This document shows positions 8,296-17,235 of a stretch of 64,000 nt of DNA, one piece after another. The position numbers were made by a program, and so were the translations under genes. The stretch is from positions 1 through 64,000 of the forward strand of contig NZ_JANFNG010000032.1 of the NCBI RefSeq assembly GCF_024436035.1. Reading direction: 5' to 3'. The stretch comes from Streptomyces humicola. Its GTDB lineage: Bacteria; Actinomycetota; Actinomycetes; Streptomycetales; Streptomycetaceae. The notes below the pieces were generated by a model. It saw nothing but the letters and a program-made list of their open reading frames with translations, made no database searches and was not told where the DNA came from. Positions within the stretch are counted from its first letter, which is position 1. Every line of letters starts with the position of its first letter.

Positions 8296-9489
8296 TCACC
8301 AGGCCACGGGCAGTGTGAGCGGGCCGCGGACCAAGCCGCCCTCACACCAGGCGATCTCCTCGGCCGGCACCGCGAGGCGCAGCCGGGGCAGACGGCGCAG
8401 CAGCGACTCCATCGCTACCTGTAGCTCCAGCCGGGCCAGCGCCGAGCCGAGGCACCGGTGCACCCCGTGGCCGAAAGCCAGATGAGGGTTGTCGGCACGA
8501 GAGAAGTCGGGTTCGGGCCGGCCCCCGAAGACGGTCATGTCCCGGTTGGCCGCCGACATCACCGGCAGAACGTACTCCCCCGCGCGGACCAGGGTGCCGC
8601 CCAACTCGACGTCCTCGGTGGCCTTGCGGGGGGACCCGGTGCTCACTCCGAGCGGCGTGTGGCGGAGCAGCTCCTCGATCGCGGTGGGGACCAGTGCCGG
8701 ATCGTCGAGCAGCGCGCGATGGTGGGCGGGGTGGGTGAGCAGGAAGTAGGTGAAGTTGGCGAGCTGATCGGCGAGCACCTCGTGGCCGGCGATCAGGATG
8801 GTGACCGCGATGCCGACCAGTTCCTCGTCCGACAGATCACCTTCGGCCACCAGTGAGCTGAGCAGGTCGCCGCCGGGGTCGGTGTGCCGACGGGCGACGA
8901 GCCCGGCAAGGTAGTCGCGCAACTCCCGGCCCGCCGACTGGATCTGTTCGGCGGTCAGCTGATGCAGCTTGGCGGCGAGGAACAATTCGGCGAGCTCCCG
9001 GAAGCGTGCGCGGTCGGGTCCGGGCACGCCGAGCAGCTCGCAGATCATCAGGACCGGAACCGGGAGTGCGAACAGCTCCATCAGGTCGGCCGGGGAGCCG
9101 TGCTTCTCCAGGCCGTCCAGCAGATCGCGGACGATCTCCTGTGCGCGCGGCCGGAGCCTTTCCACACCGCGCACCGTGAAAGCGGCGGCGAGCAGCCGTC
9201 GCAGTCGGTCATGTTCCGGACCATCCGAGGAGATCAGCATGTTGGCGCGCTGGACGATCGGCAGCAGCCGTGGCTCGTCCGGGCCCACGGACTCGATCCG
9301 GCTGAAGCGGCGGTCGCCGAGCACGGCCTTGACATCGCGGTGACGCACCACCAGCCGGGCGGGCGCACCGTACGGCAACCGCACCGGGCAAAGCCCCTCG
9401 CTCGCGCGCAGCCGCTCGTACTCCGGCTCCTCGTCCAGTCCCCGCGGGGTGCCGAACGGGAACGCCACAGGCGCGTCGGGAGTGCTCAT
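8296..9489 (-). CDS. Cytochrome P450 with atypical I-helix
   Basis: A 397-residue bacterial P450. The heme-binding loop FGHGVHRCLGSALAR and the ExxR motif in EELLRHT are intact. The I-helix reads IAGHEVLADQ where most P450s have AGxET/D-T; the oxygen-activating Thr is replaced by Val. Enzymes lacking this Thr often do coupling, dehydration-type or other non-standard oxidations. In an aromatic cluster, ether-bridge or ring-closing chemistry is a reasonable guess. It is preceded by the glycosyltransferase in the same operon. Electrons could come from the ferredoxin at 17793-18026. Confidence 0.93.
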   Translation of the reverse strand: MSTPDAPVAFPFGTPRGLDEEPEYERLRASEGLCPVRLPYGAPARLVVRHRDVKAVLGDRRFSRIESVGPDEPRLLPIVQRANMLISSDGPEHDRLRRLLAAAFTVRGVERLRPRAQEIVRDLLDGLEKHGSPADLMELFALPVPVLMICELLGVPGPDRARFRELAELFLAAKLHQLTAEQIQSAGRELRDYLAGLVARRHTDPGGDLLSSLVAEGDLSDEELVGIAVTILIAGHEVLADQLANFTYFLLTHPAHHRALLDDPALVPTAIEELLRHTPLGVSTGSPRKATEDVELGGTLVRAGEYVLPVMSAANRDMTVFGGRPEPDFSRADNPHLAFGHGVHRCLGSALARLELQVAMESLLRRLPRLRLAVPAEEIAWCEGGLVRGPLTLPVAW

Positions 9490-9565
9490 CCGTGGGACCT
9501 CTTCCTGTTCCTGGCTACGGGTGGGGATCGTGAGGCGCTCGCCTCAACCGTTGCTGGAGCCACGC

Positions 9566-10753
9566 TCAGGCAGCGCCGACGGCCAACTTCCCGACCAGCC
9601 GCTCGACTTGCGAGGCCACCTCGCAGGGAGCGGGCTGGGCGGCGATCTCGGCCTGCAGCGCCCGGGCCGCCGTGCGCTCCGGGCAGTCCGCAAGCAATCG
9701 GGTGATCTCCTCGCCCACACGTCCCGGTGTGGCCTCGTCCCGGGTGAGGACCTCACCTGCCCCAGCCGCCAGGACCCGGCCGGCGTGTCCCGCGTGGTCC
9801 GGCAGCTGCGGTACGAGCAGCAGCGGCAGTCCGTTGCGCAACGCGGTGAGCACGCTGCCGGCACCGCCGTGTGAGATGACCGCATCACACTGACGCAGCA
9901 GCGGATCGAGCGGCGCGTCGACAAACACCCTTACCTCCTCCGGGAGTTCACCGAGAAGTTGCCGCTGTTCGGCGGAGACGGCGACCATCACCTCGGCGCC
10001 GGTCTTAGCGGCCGCCCGCGCCATCCTTCCGGCCAGGAAGTAAGACGGGTCGAGCTTGGCCATCGTGTGGCCCCAGGTGACGCAGATCCGCGGCCGACCG
10101 TCCCGCTTCGGCAGTGCCGGCGGCAGCTCCCCCGGCCCATTGAACGGGACGTACCGCATGGGCAAACGACTGTAGTCGGCATGGACTTGGAGGCCCGCCG
10201 GAGTGGGATCCACGGTGACCGTCCCGAACGGGTCGAACCCCGCGGCACCGAATTCGCCCGCGAGCGGGGCGAGTACATCCGGCAACAGCCCGCGGGCGCG
10301 CAGCATCAGATCGGTGCCGTACAGCAGCCGCACGGCGGGGACGCCCAGCGCCGCGGCAGCGATCGGGCCGGCGAACGCCGTCGGCTCGAAGACCACAGCA
10401 TCGGGGCGCCACTCACGGGCCAGCCGGACCAGGCCGCCTGTCATCGACTCCGCATGGGCCAGGAACATCCGCATGGCGCGGGGACCTTTGCCTGCGCCGC
10501 TCGCAGGTGCCGGTGCCGACTGCGCGGTCGGGGTGTCCGAGGCGGTCGGCAGCACGTAGCCGCGCACCAGCTCGACGGCGTCAACGTCTTCCCCAATGGT
10601 GGCGGCGGGCAGGCCAGTACGGACCGTGTCTTCAAGCAGTCGCGGCTGGCTCGCCACCAGGACCTCGTGCCCGGCGGAGCGGCATGCCCACGCCAACGGC
10701 ACCAGCGCGTACAGATGGGATGGCCATGCCCAGGTGGTGAACAGCACCCGCAT
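9566..10753 (-). CDS. GT1-family (UGT-like) glycosyltransferase
   Basis: A 395-residue GT-B fold transferase. The N terminus MRVLFTTWAWPSHLYALVPLAWA is typical of macrolide/aromatic polyketide glycosyltransferases, and the nucleotide-sugar binding region contains VISHGGAGSVLTALRNGLP. It should attach a sugar from an NDP-sugar to the aglycone. No deoxysugar pathway genes are in the window, so it would use a common NDP-sugar or sugar genes elsewhere. It looks like the first gene of a 12-gene leftward operon that ends at metH; a divergent gene starts at 10926. Confidence 0.92.
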   Translation of the reverse strand: MRVLFTTWAWPSHLYALVPLAWACRSAGHEVLVASQPRLLEDTVRTGLPAATIGEDVDAVELVRGYVLPTASDTPTAQSAPAPASGAGKGPRAMRMFLAHAESMTGGLVRLAREWRPDAVVFEPTAFAGPIAAAALGVPAVRLLYGTDLMLRARGLLPDVLAPLAGEFGAAGFDPFGTVTVDPTPAGLQVHADYSRLPMRYVPFNGPGELPPALPKRDGRPRICVTWGHTMAKLDPSYFLAGRMARAAAKTGAEVMVAVSAEQRQLLGELPEEVRVFVDAPLDPLLRQCDAVISHGGAGSVLTALRNGLPLLLVPQLPDHAGHAGRVLAAGAGEVLTRDEATPGRVGEEITRLLADCPERTAARALQAEIAAQPAPCEVASQVERLVGKLAVGAA

Positions 10754-10925
10754 TCTCGCCCCAATCTCTCACCGGATGGGTGGACGGACCGAGCGTGGAC
10801 ACAGCGGGACGCGCAGCGCTTGAGGGCACCTTGAGCGGCCCCGGCCCAGCTCCGAACCGGTCTTCCCCCTGGGGCAGGCGTGGCACGGGCCCTATCCGCC
10901 CCCGAGCCGTGCTCAAGCCGCCCGG

Positions 10926-11651
10926 GTGACGCTCGCCCGTATGGCGATCCCGATCGCGGCCGGACCGGCCGGTACCGCTCTGCGGGACGAGCTCGGCGAG
11001 ATGATCGACGAGACGGCCCGCCGCATCTGCGAGCACCCCTACTACCGGGGCCTTCGCGATGGCAGCCTGCCAGGCGCTGCTCTGGTGCACTTCACGCTGC
11101 AGGACTCGTGCCATCTACTGCCGGGCTACGGCCGTGCGAATGCTCGCTGCGCCGCCCTGGCCCGTACCGCCCGCCAGGCGGAGGTCCTCAGCCGGATGGC
11201 GACCGGCTCGCTGGAGGACTGCGGCGTACGGCTGGAGGCCTTTCACAAGACCGCCGCGCGCCTCGGTCTGCAACTGCCGCCGGAACCGGACCTGCCCCCG
11301 GTCGCCCCGGCGACGCTGGCCTATACGAGCTTCCTGACTGCCGCATCAGCGACCTCGCTGGCTGCCGGTGTGGGCGCGCTGCTGCCGTCGGCATGGCTCT
11401 ACATGCTGGTCACTGACGATCTGGTAGTGCGGTACGACCCGTTCTCGCGCTACGCGAAGGAGGTCGAGCAGGCGCACCCGGGCGAGTTCTACCGGGGAAT
11501 GCTCGAGGACTTCCTCGACGTCGCCGAGGAGATCTCGGCGACCGAAGGGCCGGGCGGAAGACGCGAGTTGGCCTGCCACGCCGAGCGGGCCGCGCGCTAC
11601 GAGTGGGCCTTCGTGGACGCCGCCTGGCGGCTGGAGTCCTGGCCGTTCTGA
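10926..11651 (+). CDS. TenA-family protein lacking the catalytic cysteine
   Basis: About 241 residues from a GTG (or 236 from the ATG at 10941). It matches the TenA/thiaminase II fold: HPYYRGLRDGSLPGAALVHF early, a QDSCHLLPGYGRANA helix, and YEWAFVDAAWRLESWPF at the end. In thiaminases the segment ALLPCxxxY holds the nucleophile; here it reads ALLPSAWLY, with Ser in place of Cys. Hydrolytic thiamin salvage is therefore unlikely. No thi genes are adjacent. It leads a rightward set with an amidotransferase and an exporter, so a repurposed role in the pathway is inferred. Confidence 0.8.
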   Translation: MTLARMAIPIAAGPAGTALRDELGEMIDETARRICEHPYYRGLRDGSLPGAALVHFTLQDSCHLLPGYGRANARCAALARTARQAEVLSRMATGSLEDCGVRLEAFHKTAARLGLQLPPEPDLPPVAPATLAYTSFLTAASATSLAAGVGALLPSAWLYMLVTDDLVVRYDPFSRYAKEVEQAHPGEFYRGMLEDFLDVAEEISATEGPGGRRELACHAERAARYEWAFVDAAWRLESWPF

Positions 11652-11706
11652 TGCCGACCGGTTCGCACCGGTCTTAGCTGATCACGCTGAACAAGGGAGT
11701 TTCCGC

Positions 11707-13566
11707 ATGTGCGGTATCGCAGGCTGGGTGGACTTCGGACGCGACCTGAACCGGGAGCGACCCACCATCGACGCCATGACCGACGCGCTGGGCAAGCGCG
11801 GACCGGATGCCCGGGGCACGTGGGTCGCTGCGCACGCCGGCCTCGGCCACACCCGTAACTCCGTCATCGACCTGGCCGGCGGTGTCCAGCCGATGACTGC
11901 CGAGGAGGACGGCCGTACGATCGCCGTCCTCACATACAGTGGCGAGGTCTACAACTTCAAGACCCTCCGCACCGAGCTGGAGTCGCGCGGCCACCGCTTC
12001 CGCACCCGCAGCGACACCGAAGTGGTGCTGCGCAGCTACCTCGAATGGGGAGCCGACTGCGCCACCCGCCTGGAGGGAATGTTCGCCTTCGCGGTGTGGG
12101 ATGTGCGCCGCGAGGAACTCGTACTGATCCGCGACCGGATGGGCATCAAGCCGCTCTTCTACAAGACGCTGCCGGAAGGTGTGCTCTTCGCCTCGGAGCC
12201 GAAGGCACTCTTCGCCAACCCGCTCGTGAAGCCGACGGTCGACGCCGACGGGCTTCGAGAGCTGTTCTCCACCGCCAAGACCCCCGGTCAGAGCGTCTAC
12301 CAGGAGCTGCGCGAGCTGCTGCCCGGGCACACGCTGACGTATCGCCGCGAAGGGTCGGCGCTGCGCCGGTACTGGAAGCTGGAGGCGAAGGCGCACACCG
12401 ACGACCTGGACACCACGATCACGACGGTGCGCTCCATGCTGGACGAGATCGTCACCCGGGAGCTCGTCGCCGACGTGCCGCTGTGCACCGCGCTATCCGG
12501 CGGCATCGACTCCAGCGCCGTCACCGCGCTGGCCGCCATCGCCCGGAAGAATAACGGTGACGAGGCGGTCCGCACGATCACCGCGACCTTCGTCGGCTAC
12601 AGCGAGAACTTCCGCCCCGACGACCAGCGCGACACCCCCGACGCCCCGTACGCCGCCGAACTCGCGCGGCACGTCGGGGCCGACCACACCGACATCGTGC
12701 TGGGCACCGCCGACCTGATAGAACCGGCCGCCCGCGAGGCCGCCATCACCGCCCAGGACATGCCGACCATGCTCGGCGACATGGACACCTCGCTCTACCT
12801 GATGCTGCGCGCCACGCGCGAGCACTCCACCGTGGCGCTCACCGGCGAAACAGCGGACGAGATCTTCGGCGGCTTCAAGTGGCTGCACGACGAAGAACTC
12901 GTGGGCCTGGACACCTTCCCGTGGATCGCGGCGGAGAAGCGCCAGCAGGGCAGCCGCAACGGCCAGGGACGGGGGCTGTTCGACAAGGGACTGCTGGACA
13001 AGCTCGACATGCACGGCTACTACGCCGATGCGTTCCGCACGACCCAGACCGAGACCCCGCACCAGGATGGCGAGAGCCCGCGCGAGCACCGCATGCGCGA
13101 ACTGTGCTATGCACACCTCTCACGCTGGCTGCCCATGCTGCTCGACCGCGGCGACCGGCTGGCGATGGCGTCAAGCCTGGAGACCAGGGTGCCGTACTGC
13201 GACCACCGGTTGGTGGAGTACGTCTACAACACCCCATGGGAGTTCAAGACCTTCGACGGACGGGAGAAGAGCCTGCTGAGGGCGGCCACCAAGGATCTTC
13301 TGCCCAAGTCGGTGCTCGAGCGGCCGAAGAGCCCCTACCCGGTCACCCAGGACCCCACCTACACCCAGGCGCTGCACCGGGAGTTCGCCGCTGTGCTGAA
13401 CGACCCCGCCTCGCCCGTGCTCCCGTTCCTGGACGTGGACGCGGCACGTGATGCCATCAAGGACGCCTCCGGCGTTGCCCATGAGTGGCACAGCCGTTCC
13501 AACATCGAGATGGCCCTCGGCTTCGACTACTGGCTGCGCACGTACGGCGTCGAGGTCGACATCTGA
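11707..13566 (+). CDS. Asparagine-synthase-like glutamine-dependent amidotransferase
   Basis: A 619-residue protein. The N-terminal Ntn-glutaminase domain starts at Cys2 (MCGIAGWVDF) with RGPDARG. The C-terminal synthetase domain has the ATP PP-loop ALSGGIDSSAVTALA and a GETADEIFGG motif. The family adenylates a carboxylate and amidates it with ammonia from glutamine. Homologues in polycyclic xanthone pathways (XanA, LlpA) install the nitrogen of the lactam ring, which is the most likely role here. Because hydrazine genes are in the same cluster, the nitrogen nucleophile could be a hydrazine rather than ammonia; that is inference. Confidence 0.93.
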   Translation: MCGIAGWVDFGRDLNRERPTIDAMTDALGKRGPDARGTWVAAHAGLGHTRNSVIDLAGGVQPMTAEEDGRTIAVLTYSGEVYNFKTLRTELESRGHRFRTRSDTEVVLRSYLEWGADCATRLEGMFAFAVWDVRREELVLIRDRMGIKPLFYKTLPEGVLFASEPKALFANPLVKPTVDADGLRELFSTAKTPGQSVYQELRELLPGHTLTYRREGSALRRYWKLEAKAHTDDLDTTITTVRSMLDEIVTRELVADVPLCTALSGGIDSSAVTALAAIARKNNGDEAVRTITATFVGYSENFRPDDQRDTPDAPYAAELARHVGADHTDIVLGTADLIEPAAREAAITAQDMPTMLGDMDTSLYLMLRATREHSTVALTGETADEIFGGFKWLHDEELVGLDTFPWIAAEKRQQGSRNGQGRGLFDKGLLDKLDMHGYYADAFRTTQTETPHQDGESPREHRMRELCYAHLSRWLPMLLDRGDRLAMASSLETRVPYCDHRLVEYVYNTPWEFKTFDGREKSLLRAATKDLLPKSVLERPKSPYPVTQDPTYTQALHREFAAVLNDPASPVLPFLDVDAARDAIKDASGVAHEWHSRSNIEMALGFDYWLRTYGVEVDI

Positions 13567-13654
13567 GCAGCCCGCGCGCTGTGCGCTCCGTCCAGCCCGG
13601 GGGTCCGTCCGGATCCCCGGGCCACCGACCCGGCTACGAAGGAAACCGCCCGCC

Positions 13655-15172
13655 ATGAACAGGGCATCGCGGCACGCCTGGTCTGCTCTGCTGGTGACGC
13701 TGTTCGCCGGGTTCATGGACGCGCTGGATCTGTCGATCACAGCTGTGGCGAACCCTGCCATGCAGCGTGACCTGCATGCCGGCTACAACGAGGCACAGTG
13801 GTTCGTCGCCGCCTATGCGCTCGCTTTTGCCGTGATGCTGATCCCGGGTGGCCGCCTCGGGGACATCTACGGCCGGCGGCGGATCCTGCTGACTGGCGTC
13901 GCCGGATTCACCCTCGCCTCTGCGGCGTGTGCGCTCGCACCCTCACCGCTCGCCCTGATCGCCGCGCGTCTGGTGCAGGGAGGGTTCGGCGCACTGATGG
14001 TGCCGCAGGTGCTCGCCGCGGTGCAGCTGCTCTTCCCCGCGGAGCGGCGCGGCCCGGCGCTGGCAGCCTACGGAACGGTGATGAACCTCGCCCAGATCAC
14101 CGGCCCGGTCCTCGGCGGGTTCCTGACCACCGACAACGTGCTCGGGCTCGGCTGGCGCGCGGTATTCCTGATCAACCTGCCGGTCGGGCTGCTGGTGCTG
14201 GCCGGCACCGCCCTGCTGCTGCCGGAGTCCCGTTCCGACCGGCCGCTGCAGCTGGACATGCCGGGTGCGCTGCTGGCGGGGCTGTTTTCGGGACTCGTCG
14301 TCTATCCACTGCAGCAGGGCAGGGCCGACGGCTGGCCGCCATGGCTGCTGGCTGCGTTGGTGGCCGCGCTGCCGGTGGGGTATGTCTTCGTCCGGCAACA
14401 GCGCCGACGCGCCCCGGAACGCGCTCTGGTGCCGGTCGGGCTGTTCCGCAATCGCGCCTTCTGCGCCGGCATGGTGCAGCTGCTGCTCGTCTACTCGGCG
14501 ATCCTGGCGCAGCAGATGCCGGTCATCTGGCACACCCAGACCGGACTGGGCTGGTCCGCATTGCGCACCGGCACCGCCACTGTCGGCTGGGTCCTGGGCC
14601 TGTGCGTGCTGGGCGTGCCCGCTGTCGCGCTGGCGCCGCGGGCGGGGCGTGCCCTGCAGGTCGCCGGTTGCCTGGTGGTGGTATCCGGCACGTTGTTGCT
14701 GAGCGAAGTGATCGGTCATCATGCCCTCGGTTTCTGGTCGCTGTTCGGATGTCTGACTGTGATCGGCTGCGGTCTCGGACTGGTGGTCCCGACGCTGATC
14801 AGCATGGTGCTGGCCGGCGTGCCGGGCCGGGACGCGGGCGGCGCGGCCGGGCTGGCCAACGCCGCCATCTACTTCGCCGCCGCTGCCGGAGTCGGGTTGA
14901 TCGGAATGGTCTTCTTCGGCCGGGTCGCCGACACCGGCGTGGCGGCCGGGGGCCCGGCACAGGTCCGGGTCTTCTCCCAGGCCGCCGCCTACAGCCTCTA
15001 CTACCCCGCGGCCGCCTTCCTCGCGGTGCCGCTGCTGGCCCCTTTCCTGCCGCGCGGTACAGCCTCTGGCGGATCGGGTGGGCGGCACCGCGGAAGGCAC
15101 GCCCGGCGTGGCCGGCATTCCAGGCGTTACACCGTGGAGTCGTCGACCGCCGGGTCCTCGGCGCCGCGGTAG
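13655..15172 (+). CDS. MFS drug exporter, DHA2 (EmrB/QacA) family
   Basis: A 505-residue membrane protein with many hydrophobic segments. It has the MFS motif GGRLGDIYGRRRIL after TM2 and GPVLGGFLTT (motif C type) in TM5, which marks drug/proton antiporters. It probably exports the polyketide product and gives self-resistance. The ATG at 13655 has AAGGAAA upstream. The C-terminal tail is rich in Gly, Arg and His and overlaps the 3' end of the converging monooxygenase gene by 46 nt. Confidence 0.92.
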   Translation: MNRASRHAWSALLVTLFAGFMDALDLSITAVANPAMQRDLHAGYNEAQWFVAAYALAFAVMLIPGGRLGDIYGRRRILLTGVAGFTLASAACALAPSPLALIAARLVQGGFGALMVPQVLAAVQLLFPAERRGPALAAYGTVMNLAQITGPVLGGFLTTDNVLGLGWRAVFLINLPVGLLVLAGTALLLPESRSDRPLQLDMPGALLAGLFSGLVVYPLQQGRADGWPPWLLAALVAALPVGYVFVRQQRRRAPERALVPVGLFRNRAFCAGMVQLLLVYSAILAQQMPVIWHTQTGLGWSALRTGTATVGWVLGLCVLGVPAVALAPRAGRALQVAGCLVVVSGTLLLSEVIGHHALGFWSLFGCLTVIGCGLGLVVPTLISMVLAGVPGRDAGGAAGLANAAIYFAAAAGVGLIGMVFFGRVADTGVAAGGPAQVRVFSQAAAYSLYYPAAAFLAVPLLAPFLPRGTASGGSGGRHRGRHARRGRHSRRYTVESSTAGSSAPR

Positions 15173-16485
15173 GTGTAGAGGTCGTCCAGGAACTTGCGTC
15201 GCAGCGAGGGGATCTTGTCGACTGCCTTGAAATAGGTCCGGTTGGCGCCGAGCACTGCCCGCCCGATGACCGGCTTGTGCAGCGGGTCGCCGCCGGATGT
15301 GCCGTTCTGGGCGAGGGAGTCGGCGACCCTGGCGAACCCGTACGGGATCATCTCGGCCTCGTAGTCGGAGATCGCCGGGATGAGCTCCTTCTCCCCGTAC
15401 CGTACGGCCGCGAGCTGCCGGCACAGCAGCTGCGCATCGCGCAACGAGGTGTTGGCACCGACGCCCTGCCCTGGCGTCATGGTGTGGACGGCGTCGCCGA
15501 GCAGCGTGATGTTGGTGGTCTGCCAGGCCGGGATCGGCTCGGAGGTGGCGATGTCGAGCGGGAAGGCGGTGCTGGGATCGGAGAGCGCGAACAACTTGCG
15601 GAAGTCGGGGTGCCAGTTCGGTGTGAGGCTCAGGGCCAGGTCGATCAGCTCCTGACCGCGCTTCTTCATGGTGTCGGCGGGGAACTTGTCCCGCGCCGCC
15701 CACAGCCCCCACGAGACGTAGTCGCGGGTGTTGTCGAAGAGCAACCCAGGCCAGGCCTGCAGGAGTTCGGCATCGTTGCCGGCGGCGCCGTCCTTGATGC
15801 CACCGCGCTCGTCCCACCGGAACTCCATGACATGCCAGATGCACATGAAGCCCTTGGGCGCGAAGACCAGGGACAGGCCCTGTCCGGACTCGTACGGCAG
15901 CAAGTCGAGCGTCTGCCGGGTGAGGGGGATCTTGGCACTGATGGTGACGATTCCTGCGGGCCGCAGGACAGCGTGCGGCAGATACTGGGCACGCACTGCG
16001 GAGTGCGCGCCGTCGGCGGCGACCAGCACGTCGCCGACCGCCGAGGTTCCGTCTGCGAAGTGCGCGACCACCTTGCCATCGTCGCGTCGCTCGTAGTGCG
16101 TGAACCGCTTGTCGTACTGCACCTGCTGTTCCAGTCCGGTGAGCAGCAACTGGCGCAGGGTCTGCCGGGACACGGAACGCTCGGAGTTGATGTCGTCCGC
16201 GTCGCCGCGCAGCGGGATGGCCGCTGTGCGCCGCTTCTTCTCGGTGAGGACGGTGAAAAAGCGCGGGGCCCGGGCGCAGGTGGCCAGGAAGGTCTGGAAC
16301 AGCTCGGGCGGCAGGCACTCCTTGAGGGCGCGATTGCCGGTGGGGTCGATGCCGACCCGGTATCCGTAGAGGCCGTCGCTGCGGCTGCGGTGCTTTTCGT
16401 AGACGGCGAACGAGACGCCGGCCTTGCGCAGACCGTGGGCGAGGGTCAGGCCGCCGTAACCGGCGCCGATGATCAGGACATGCAT
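15127..16485 (-). CDS. FAD-dependent aromatic monooxygenase, paralogue of the 4530-5888 enzyme
   Basis: A 452-residue class A flavoprotein. Motifs are LIIGAGYGGLTLAHGLRKAG at residue 4, DVLVAADGAHSAVR, and GDAVHTMTPGQGVGANTSLRD. Sequence, motif spacing and length match the enzyme at 4530-5888, so they arose by duplication. It is expected to hydroxylate or ring-expand an aromatic intermediate. It is transcribed after the 199-aa gene at 16528 (42-nt gap), and both may be under control of the MarR-type operator at 17145-17169. Confidence 0.92.
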   Translation of the reverse strand: MHVLIIGAGYGGLTLAHGLRKAGVSFAVYEKHRSRSDGLYGYRVGIDPTGNRALKECLPPELFQTFLATCARAPRFFTVLTEKKRRTAAIPLRGDADDINSERSVSRQTLRQLLLTGLEQQVQYDKRFTHYERRDDGKVVAHFADGTSAVGDVLVAADGAHSAVRAQYLPHAVLRPAGIVTISAKIPLTRQTLDLLPYESGQGLSLVFAPKGFMCIWHVMEFRWDERGGIKDGAAGNDAELLQAWPGLLFDNTRDYVSWGLWAARDKFPADTMKKRGQELIDLALSLTPNWHPDFRKLFALSDPSTAFPLDIATSEPIPAWQTTNITLLGDAVHTMTPGQGVGANTSLRDAQLLCRQLAAVRYGEKELIPAISDYEAEMIPYGFARVADSLAQNGTSGGDPLHKPVIGRAVLGANRTYFKAVDKIPSLRRKFLDDLYTYRGAEDPAVDDSTV

Positions 16486-16527
16486 GGCGAGGAAGCCCTT
16501 CTTGTGGGTGGGTCTGAATTCGGTACG

Positions 16528-17127
16528 TCATTGCTCGTTGACGGTGAGGTGGTTGCTGCCGGAGTCGAGGGTGATCTCGTAGCCGGGGACCGAGCCGTCG
16601 GCGGAACCTCCGTGGCTGTGCCAGTCGCAGCCGGCCGACGTGCCGACCCATTCGCCGTCCAGCGAGAGGCTGGTGAACCCGTGCTTGCCCCGCAGCGCGA
16701 CGCGGGTGCCGGCCGGGCGGGTGAAGGTCACCCACCGCAGCCCGCTGCCGATACGGATCGGCACCACCCTGTCGGTCGGCGGGAGGAGGAAGTCCGAGCG
16801 GGCGAGCGCGCCGGTGACGGCAAGGGAGTTCAGCCGCACGCCCGTCAGGTCGGCGGCGATGTGCGTGGCGTTGCCCTGGACCTCGATGTCCCACTCGGTG
16901 CCGGGGGCCAGGGTGATGAAGGCCGCGCGGCGCGCGAAGTCGAAGGGGTGCATGGAGCCGCGGCGCGTGACGGTGACCGTGCGGCCGTCTGCGCCGGACG
17001 CCACGTTGGACGCCGGTCCCTCGAAGCGTGCGGCGTAGGGGCTCCCGTCGGGAGTAGGTCCGGCGGTGATCGTGAGGTGGTGGACCTGAGGGGTGAAGAC
17101 GAGGCGGCTGGCGGCGCGAGTGCGCAT
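16528..17127 (-). CDS. Protein of unknown function, beta-rich (199 aa)
   Basis: I do not recognise a family. The sequence is rich in Gly, Thr, Val and short alternating hydrophobic stretches (DGRTVTVTRRG, GTEWDIEVQGNATHIAADLTG, GLRWVTFTRPAGTRVALRG), which suggests an all-beta fold. No signal peptide or membrane segment is visible, and a CDWHSHGG segment near residue 168 could bind a metal. It is divergent from a MarR gene across a perfect inverted repeat, so it is likely the first gene of a MarR-repressed unit that includes the flavin monooxygenase downstream. Confidence 0.75.
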   Translation of the reverse strand: MRTRAASRLVFTPQVHHLTITAGPTPDGSPYAARFEGPASNVASGADGRTVTVTRRGSMHPFDFARRAAFITLAPGTEWDIEVQGNATHIAADLTGVRLNSLAVTGALARSDFLLPPTDRVVPIRIGSGLRWVTFTRPAGTRVALRGKHGFTSLSLDGEWVGTSAGCDWHSHGGSADGSVPGYEITLDSGSNHLTVNEQ

Positions 17128-17144
17128 GATTCCTCCCAGAAATC

Positions 17145-17169
17145 TAGTCGCTAGATTTTCTAGCGACTA
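17145..17169. promoter_or_regulatory. MarR-type operator (perfect 11-bp inverted repeat)
   Basis: Arms TAGTCGCTAGA and TCTAGCGACTA are separated by TTT. The palindrome sits in the divergent region between the 199-aa gene and the MarR gene. A further half-site TCGCTAGA occurs at 17197-17204, close to the MarR start. This is the classic layout for a regulator that represses itself and its divergent neighbour until a ligand, perhaps the product or an intermediate, is bound. Confidence 0.8.
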
Positions 17170-17235
17170 ACTCTGAGAGAAACCATAGGGGCGCAATCGC
17201 TAGAATGTCAAGAGAATCGAGGAGAGGAGCCGCCG

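Noticed and set aside
10926..11651. Thiamin salvage (TenA thiaminase II)
   Set aside because: The catalytic Cys position is Ser and no thiamin genes are adjacent.
13798..17154. A very long rightward open frame (over 1,100 codons) spanning the exporter and monooxygenase genes
   Set aside because: It is out of frame with the exporter and antisense to the monooxygenase; its sequence is Arg/Gly-rich without motifs, as expected of high-GC shadow frames.
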